A stretch of DNA of 64,000 nucleotides from positions 1,426,001 to 1,490,000 of the forward strand of contig NC_077224.1 of the NCBI RefSeq assembly GCF_024763615.1. Direction: 5' to 3'. Shown in pieces: positions 24,501-33,500 of this stretch (position 1 is its first letter; every line of letters starts with the position of its first letter). A program made the translations under genes and the position numbers. The notes under the pieces are model-generated. The model did no database searches and had not been told where the DNA came from. It worked only from the letters and a program-made list of their open reading frames with translations. The stretch comes from Phlebotomus papatasi (Eukaryota; Arthropoda; Insecta; Diptera; Psychodidae).

Positions 24501-27500
24501 ATAGTGTCTTTTTATAAATTTCCTTTACCTAATCCTTTACTGATAAATTTTACAGGCTAAATATTCTCGAGGATCATCCTGATTCTATTTGGGCCCTTAG
24601 TCGTCTAGGCTATGACTTAGTCGTCTCGGGACTTAAGTCTTAAGTATGTCCAGTCAACCTAAAGGCATAAAGGTTTAGCCATACAGCTTAATTTCTCTAC
24701 TTTTAATCAAGTAAGAGTTTGAGGAAAATTTAAGCCTATTTATCAATATAAAGGGCAAATGAACTATTAAATTTTGAAAAATTATAAAACTGCTTGTTGA
24801 TTAAAATTTTGTGATCTTGAGAAACTGGGTTAATCTCCAGGCTGAACCCCGTAACTATCTGCAAGTTCGGTATCCAGTCTTTTTCTTGACAGAGTTACCT
24901 ATTCAATTCCCTATGGCTTTGTCTCCCGAAGTACATGCTTAGGTGTTAAATCATTTAAAATGTTCGAACTAATGAATTTTGAAGTAATCTTTAAAAGTGG
25001 ATGCTTTGAGAAAGAACATCCCTTTTGTCGATAAATTCTTTTGTAAGAATCCTCGTTGAACCTTTTATTTGTACTAAATACTCTATCACGAATCTCGATC
25101 AAAATCCCAAAAGCCAAAAAAAGCCAATCCTTACAGGATTTTGAACATTCGAGATTTTGGCTGCCTCCGCTCTATCATATAAGTTCAGTATGTTTTTGAT
25201 AATACTAGGGTAGAGTCAGCCCTTTTCGTCATGTAAGCACTTTTCGCCACCTAATATAAAACAACTAATTTAAGGCATTTAAGAATAAGTAACATTTCAA
25301 CACTCATAATATGTTCTGTTCTAATATCCCAACACGTTATTATGCCTCTTAATTAATTGAAATTCGTTTGAAAACAGGTGGCGAAAAGTACTGAAACAAG
25401 CATAATTGGGGAAAATGCATATTTTTCAATGAGATTCTCTAAAATTCTCGAGACGTATCCTAGATATATAGATAGATATTGCTTCAAAGTATTTTTATAC
25501 AAAAATTCATTTTAGTCTGACAAAAATATCACACCTTACGAGGCTCCCAAAGCTTAATGGTGGCGAAAAGTACTGACTCTACCCTATTAAAGTTTCAGTT
25601 AGTTAAGAACCTGTAATCACTCACTTTCTTGAATTCGTGCAAACAGATCTCCATTTTCCTTTGTGAAATATTTGAAGGCGTCCTTCGAGTGGTGTTGGGC
25701 CGTCCACGAGACGTGCCCCGAGATCTTCTGGTGTAACAAAGGTTCCCTCATCGTATTGGGTGTCATGATAGGTGGGTCGTGGTGAGAAGACAATTCTATT
25801 ACTGGCACTTCCCTGAAAAAAAAAAATACAACATTAGGTCTTTCTTCTAAATAAAACAATTTCAAGCAATTAAGACATCAAAGACATGCCCTTATTAGCT
25901 AATTTGTAGAATTCCTAGAGGGCACATTACACAAACTTTTAGCATATTAGGTGTCTCCCTATTCATTGAGCCCATTAGAGTTCTTGAACTCCTGGGTCTT
26001 GTGTATTATTAAATTATCTCTAACATTTAATAAGTCTCATCATCAGCCTTTCCAGTGCATTCACACCCATTTTGAATTAACACTCAGCTGGTTTTACGCT
26101 AATAATGTCTCGTGCGTCTCCTCCCTATTACATAAAAAGCGTGTAAAAAAATTGTAAAAGAAGAATAAGAATAATAGAGACTTGATGGGTATTTTCCGAG
26201 AGAACTACGTGAAACCATCTGATTTTTCGCCTCAATCAACTATTCCTAAATTGGCGTTCAAAGTGATGTGTTTTTTATTGGATGGTGATCTTGTCACCTC
26301 TTAGATGATCTCAATTGGGAAGTGGGTCACCGCCCTATGACAGTGCAATCCGCGTATGTAATTAAATTAATTAATCCCAGAGCTATATAGAATATGTCAT
26401 AAGCACTTGATTCACCCAAGAAAAGACATGTCCAATTAAAATAAAACACACAATTAGTGTTCTTGCCTTCCAATTTCCGGTTATTTTCGACTTGAGTAAC
26501 TCTACTCATTCATAAATTCTCCCCCTTTTGTCTTCACTTTGGCTAACAATTGGCAAGATACTATGGCTTATATGAATAAGCATTGTGATTAAGATAAAAA
26601 ATTTGTAATTTGCATGTAATATTTGTTGCAAAGTTATCTGGATATTGCTTTCAGGTAATTTTACTGGATATTTCTTGATTGTTTTTGTGGCTTATTTGGT
26701 ATGTGTTACTTTCTCCATGATAACATAAATTAAAGAAAAATTATTGCCAACTTAAGGAAATAATAATGATTTCGAATATGATTTGTGGTATACAAATAGT
26801 TATTAACTTTGTTATCTCAGAAAAATGTGCATTTGAAATAAAAATAAGAATTGACTGACATCCTACACTGAGAAAAAACGGGAGTGCGATTAACTTTTTT
26901 TCGTCATTACTTTAACACTTTTTAGGTGTAAAAATATATCAATATTTTTTAATGTTAATTTTACACCTTTTTTAAGGGTAAAATTAACATGAAAAAGGTT
27001 AACTTTAACCCCTAATACACCTAAACAGCATAACATTTACACCGATTTCGGATCAATAATGCAGGGTAAAATTAACATTTCCGGAATGTTATTTTAACTT
27101 CTTCGGATTTCTCTCAGTGTAAACTAAAATATTACTGAAAATTTTTTGTCTTAAAAAAAATAAAACAAATAAATTAGATGTAAGACTATTAGGGGGAAGT
27201 AGGGGACTTTTGAAAGTAGGGCTCCTTTCAAATTGCGATTTTTCACCCATTTTTAAATGAAATTGAGCCTTATCATAATATAATTTAGCTGCACAATCAG
27301 ATTGAGAAGCTAAATTACGTTACAATATGGCTCAGTTCCATTTAAACACAGGAGAAAAATTTCAGTTTCAAATAACATTTGAATGTTTCAAATATAACAT
27401 TTTTTGTGAATCTGGGAAATTCTAGAGCTCGGATATTCCTCAGAAACCCAGGAAATCTTTAAGAACAATTCATGGGAAGCCTTGGTAATCGGAAAATTCT

Positions 27501-30500
27501 CAAAAGTTCAAGAAATGTTCAGTAACTTGTGTGAGACCGGTGAGACCATTAAACCGGGACACCATCAGAATCGTCTTCAAATCATAAAAATCTTGAAGAG
27601 ACTTTGAGAAACCATGGGTATACAGTAGAACCTCGCTATAGTCCATATTTGGTTCCAGATTTGACACTTGGGTCGTACTATAAGTCCATGTCATTTTTTA
27701 AAATTATCAACGACTTTTAGTATTGAAATTTGTCGACAGCTTCCACTTTCTTTGCGATTGTGGTACTTGTCCTCGCTCTCTTCATTATGGATCACAATTA
27801 TCGCAACTGCTCAATAAAGTTTGCCAAAAATATTAAAATAATTATGACAACATTGCATGTCGCGTACTAAAAAACAAAACCTAACTTAAAATCAGTGTTT
27901 TGAAATCAACGGTCGATAAAATGTGGACAATAGAGCGATGGCCTATAGCGGGGTTCTACTGTACTAAGAATACTTGATAGCTGGAAAATCTCTTGAGGAA
28001 CTGAAGATCCTTCCTGTACTCAAGGAATGCAAGAAATTCTCAAGACAGCTAACTCTCACTTCCTTGTATAGGGGAAACTGAGTCAACACCAAATACGGTG
28101 TAGGATCAAACACTGATTTTGATTTCTAAACTACTTGGACTATCTCTACTATTTCTTCAGTAAGCATCCCTATAATGCCTATAACTTTCTATAAGTCTTA
28201 GTATCTGAAGTCGAATATCTGATAAATCTTAGTGTTTTGTGCTACCCCGTGTTTGGTGGTGCCCCAGTTTCTTCTATTTTTAATCGCATTTCTTTACTTT
28301 GTGGTCAAATTTACAACAACATGATTACACTTTGTACATACTTAATTATTACATATTTTGTGTAAAATTACATAAATAATGTGTATGCATTATATTATTG
28401 TGTAATGGCCTCTACACGCTGTTAGAAACTTCTTTAAAAAATGCCTTTTTAAAGAAAATGTCCCCAGTTCTTGTAGGCAGGAAAATCTGATTTTTTTTTT
28501 AAAGATTTTGATAAAAGGCAACTTTTGACGAAAATTGCTTATAGTGTGTAGACGTCATAAGGGAGTACACAAAAATTACACAATTTGTAAACTTAACACA
28601 AGATCGAAGTTAAAAAAATCTAGCATTTCCCAAAACTGAGTGAGACTCTATTCCTATGAAGTTCCTTTTCTATTTACAGTGCTGTCTCTCTATATGCACA
28701 GTTTGGGTACTTTTTTTGACAGTTCTCTCTCTGAATATGCACAACTTTTTTTTGAAATTCCCAACGGTTTTTTTCTTTCTTTTAATAAATTAACATTTTT
28801 TTATTGTTCTAGAATTTCCCGTGTTATTTTAAATAAAATATGAGACAGAAAAAATAAAATTAAGAAAATTTAAAACAAGAAAAAATAGTTACCAAGAAAA
28901 TAATTTTCTTTATTACTTTGTCAAAATGTAAACAAATTGATTTTGAATGCAACCGACACAAAGCTGTGCATATAGAGAGTGTGCATATAGAGAGACAGCA
29001 CTGTACTATGTAGAGGAGAAGGGGGAAGAATTAGACAGTTGATGTGTTATAGGTTTCCTTAGAAAGTAAATTACTATTTATTCAGAGTAATTAACTCCCT
29101 TCCTATCCATTGAAATATTAGTCTAATTTAAGTAAGTTTTTCCCAAATTGTAAGCAAATAAATTTTCATTTCCTTGCTAATTCTACCCCGGTCTTCGTCT
29201 ACCCTAGCTTTAATTTTTTTCACTGAAATCTAAGTGAAATGCAAGCTTGTAAAATAATGGTACGAAAGAATGAATGAAAGCTTTATACAAAATGTTTGTT
29301 CAGTATAAACTTTTTTTTTAAATGTTTTTTTTTTGTCAAATTGTCTAAAACCTTGCGTACAACTAAAAGTTCTCACGAAATTTTAAAGCATATTGTGTTA
29401 CTATTAACTTTGTGAAGAATAAAGTTGTCAAGAATCACATGAAAAGTGATTTTTTAATGAAATCCATTAGGTGAGAAAATTTCAACTATTTGTTCAATTG
29501 ACACTGAATTTCTTGTGTACAAAAGAAAACTAAGAAATGTTACGGGGAGGCAAGCAAAAAAAATCTTATTCACAAATTATCTCACATATGGCTTGAAAAT
29601 CATTGTCTGTGACGAAGACAGACACAAAGAAATGTTTTTTTTTTCATCACAACAGAATTCCGTTGTTTATTTCCACTTTTCGCGTGCTTAAAAAATATGC
29701 CTGCAACATTCACCTTTTAGAGACATAGCGTATGCTAAAATTAGGTGTGCTAGTACATATGGCAAAAATTGTTACTATTGCCGGAGAGACAGTGCTTATG
29801 TTTGTAAACAAAGTGTCTGCATGTGAGTGGGAGAGAAAATGTAATATCAATTTTCAGTGGTTTTCTGTTACCCAGGAAATACAATATTCAAACGGACTAA
29901 TGACCCAAATTGTGCAGTTGAAAATTCTATAATAACATATTTTACCAACCAAATTCCCATTTTAACAGGCACGATAATCGATTTAAAAGTTATGTTTACG
30001 AATGAGAGTTTTCAATGACTCATCATAAGAGTATTTTTTTATTCTGAAGACACCTCACAGTTGAGACAGAGAATTTTAAATGCTCTTAAAGATAATGTCT
30101 GAGACGACTTTTTTTTTGTTTTATCACTATTCCCTAACATTTCTCTTCATTACACAATTTCAGGGTCAACAACCCACACCTTCAAGGTAAATTCTCTCCC
30201 TCTGGGAGCAGTATGCGTTCCTTCTTTTTAATTTTTCTTGTAACAGACGGTTCCACTTCAGAACCCAACCATCACATCCCTTCAAAAGATATCTTCATGC
30301 AGGAGAAAACATATCGCAAGAGACTTTCTTTACACTGTCTTTTGTGGTAAAATTAACCCAACCGCGACTTTCACCCATTGTCGAAGAGTGTCAAGCCAGT
30401 TGTCCAATTTGGTTGAAAAATAGAAAAAAAAAGAAATTGGCAAAAATTACATAAAATTCTTTGGGACTTCCTCAAATACCCATGAATTTTGTCAAAGAAA

Positions 30501-33500
30501 ATGTAATTCAAAAATGAAATTGGGTTATACAGTTCAAGATAAATTGCTTAATTTGAAATTTTTTAGAAATTTGTAATTTAGGAATTATTTCATATATGTT
30601 TATAGGTCATAATCTGTAAAACCTAAATACGGGATGATACCGGGGCAAAATTTGCTAGCCATGAACTAAAATTAAATAAACTCAAAATAAATATTAGTTT
30701 GCTTAATATTCCTTCTAAGGCCCCAAATAGACTCAGGCTAATCCCCAAGAAGTTTGTAAAACTTAACGGTAAAGTCTTACAAACTTTACCGGCAGGAAAA
30801 GGCAAAATCTTAAAATGCATTAAGATTGGAGTAAAGAGAAGATCAGAGTGCTCCTTACTGTACGAAAAATCCATTGATGTTGCACTTAAGAAACCTTTCA
30901 GCAATCAAAGTGTTGTGATTTAATAGAAATTTACGCTGAAAATGCTAATCCTTGATCTTAAATCATCAGTGTATGATAGTTTGGGCTGATCCTTTACCGC
31001 CAAATTTTACGAGCTGAGTATTCTCTAGGATCAGCCTGTATCTATTTTCGGCATAATACGGGCTTCAGATCTAATATTTAGTCATATGGCTTAACTGCTC
31101 TAAATTCTTATCAATCAAGATTTTTTTTTTAAAAGTAACTTAGAATTGGATTATTAAGGATAGGTGACCTATTAAATTTTGAAAAAGCAATAAAATTGGT
31201 TAATATTTAGGATTTTGAGACCTTTAAGAACTGGGCTAAACCTCTAGTCTGAAGACCGATTAAGTCACGAATTCAAGTGCAGAAGGTGCTGCTTCGGTGT
31301 TTTTCATGAAAGTTGATTAGTTTTCATTAAAGATTGTTTCTTTTTATGTTAATAGTGAATCAATCTTTAAATTTCGGGTGAAATTTCCCAGCTGGATCCT
31401 GTATTTCGCGTAAAAAAGTATTTACTTTGTGAGCATCTCTCCGGTGAGGTAGTGTTGCCTATTCCGGCAACATCTTTTGCTTTCTTAAATTTCTTACTCA
31501 TTTTGTGTGTTTTTTTTTAATTTCTGAATTCTACAATGTCCAGAGAAAAAAACCATGGCTTCTATGAAAAGGATGATGAGATAAAGGCCTTGGAAGAGTT
31601 CAGGAGGGGCAAATTGCTACGGAAATTTGCGTAAATTTGAGATGCTACTCTTCAGGTCTTCAGGACAAATTACGCGGAAGATCTCAGGGTTTGTGGGTCA
31701 TATAAACGTATTAAACTAAATATTAAACTCGTTCCGTTTGACGTTTTGAAATTTTCTATCCGTTGCGTCACAAAGGGCGGTCAGAAAAAGGTGGCCGGTA
31801 TTTCATTCAAAGTGGCCGGAATACTACCCAAAGCAATGTCCATATTATTATTGATTTTTCAATATTTTAGGAAGTGATTTAAAGAAAACAAAGATGATAA
31901 ACTAGTTTTCAAGGTTCCATACAATTCTCCCGAAAAGAAAGTAACAAAAAATATCAATATGAATTAAAAAATATGCACTTCAAACTTAGGACTTCGTTGC
32001 TTATATTGAACTATGCCGAAATTTGGCACACTTACCCTATAATTTGTTTTTTTCGACTTATTTTAATATTCCTTTTCCCTCACCTCCCTCCTAAACCTCC
32101 AAAACCTTGTTTTTTTGGTTTATTTCGAAAACGACTACTATATTTTTTTTTCTTTTTTGAATTTTTTGTTTTATAGAAAGTGCAGATTTCGTTCTTAAAC
32201 ACCTATGTTCGAAAAACATTTCGATATCGAATTTTCGAAGGTCTAAACTACTTTGGATTGGAGGGCCTAATTTTCAACCGATTTCTTTAAATTTCGATTT
32301 TTTGAAAGATATTGAAATTTCCAATCCGACGGAATCGGTAATCAATCGGTAAAGTACCCGTAATTGATTTATATCTCTCAAATTTTTTTTTTAATTTCTT
32401 TCTTTGAAATATTTCCAACTTTTTTTCGAGAAAAGACTTTGCAAAACTCTCTCACTGAATATCCTGAATAATTTTTAATAAAAATAATCAATTTAAACCC
32501 ACAAACCTTTCTTACATATGTATCTGTATTGTACGATTAGTTTTAATTTTTTTACTATGTAAAGTAATAAAATAAATCATTTTAGTAGCAATGTGCCATT
32601 GTTTTGTGCTTCTTTGATAAGATTTGTGGTCTTTAATTTTATCTCACAAAAAATTCTATGTCATGAACTGAATTATTCGCTATAAACCACTTAATTTTTT
32701 TTCGGATCGAGAAATTATAAAATTAAATATACTAAAAGTGTATTAGAAGTTATTTAATTTAAATTTTGGTGTAAAAATTCATTTTTTAACATTCCAACTC
32801 CTGTATAGTTTCTGTAGTTAAATTTGTACAATTTTTCAAGGCAAACATAGATACGCTGATATCAAATGATAAAAAATTGGTTTACAAAATGTTGTTCTGT
32901 GACAAGAAATCGTGTTTTTTGCCACGGAAATTATACCACGATTTTCTTCAGATTACAGTAGAACCCCGCTATAGGCCATCGCTCTGTAGTCCACAATTTA
33001 TCGACCGTTGATTTCAAAACACTGATTTTAAGTTAGGTTATGTTTTTTAGTACGTAACATGCAATGTTGTCATAATTATTTTAATATTTTTGGTAAACTT
33101 TATTGAGATAATTGTGATCAATAATGAAGAGAGCGATGACAAGTACCACAATCTCAAAGAAAGTGGAAGCACTCGAGCAATTTCAATACAAGGGGTTACT
33201 CAAATTTGAAATACCGATACATTTTATCGTTTGAATCTATGGAATCCACGGAATCACTCGTAAGATTCTAATTGAATCTGAAATGATATTCCTTCTAGAA
33301 TCACTGGAATCAAATGGAATCACAGACACATGCCTACTCAATATTCCGCGATAGATAATAAGCTATAGTACATTACAGATTTGTATGGATTTTTTTTTTT
33401 AATTTTCCAAAGGAATTCATTTACGATCTGTTTTTCGAGGGAATCACTGTGCCGATTTATATGATTTTATCGGATTTTGACAAAGGGTACAAAAGCGTTT

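Noticed and set aside
28640..28843. Small conserved ORF shared with 56330-56521
   Set aside because: The shared peptide exists only because both loci are copies of one MITE, and the frames begin in unrelated flanking DNA.
31536..31634. Short gene MSREKNHGFYEK...
   Set aside because: Only 32 codons; coding-like text afterwards is in broken frames. More likely a decayed repeat; left as an unclassified note.
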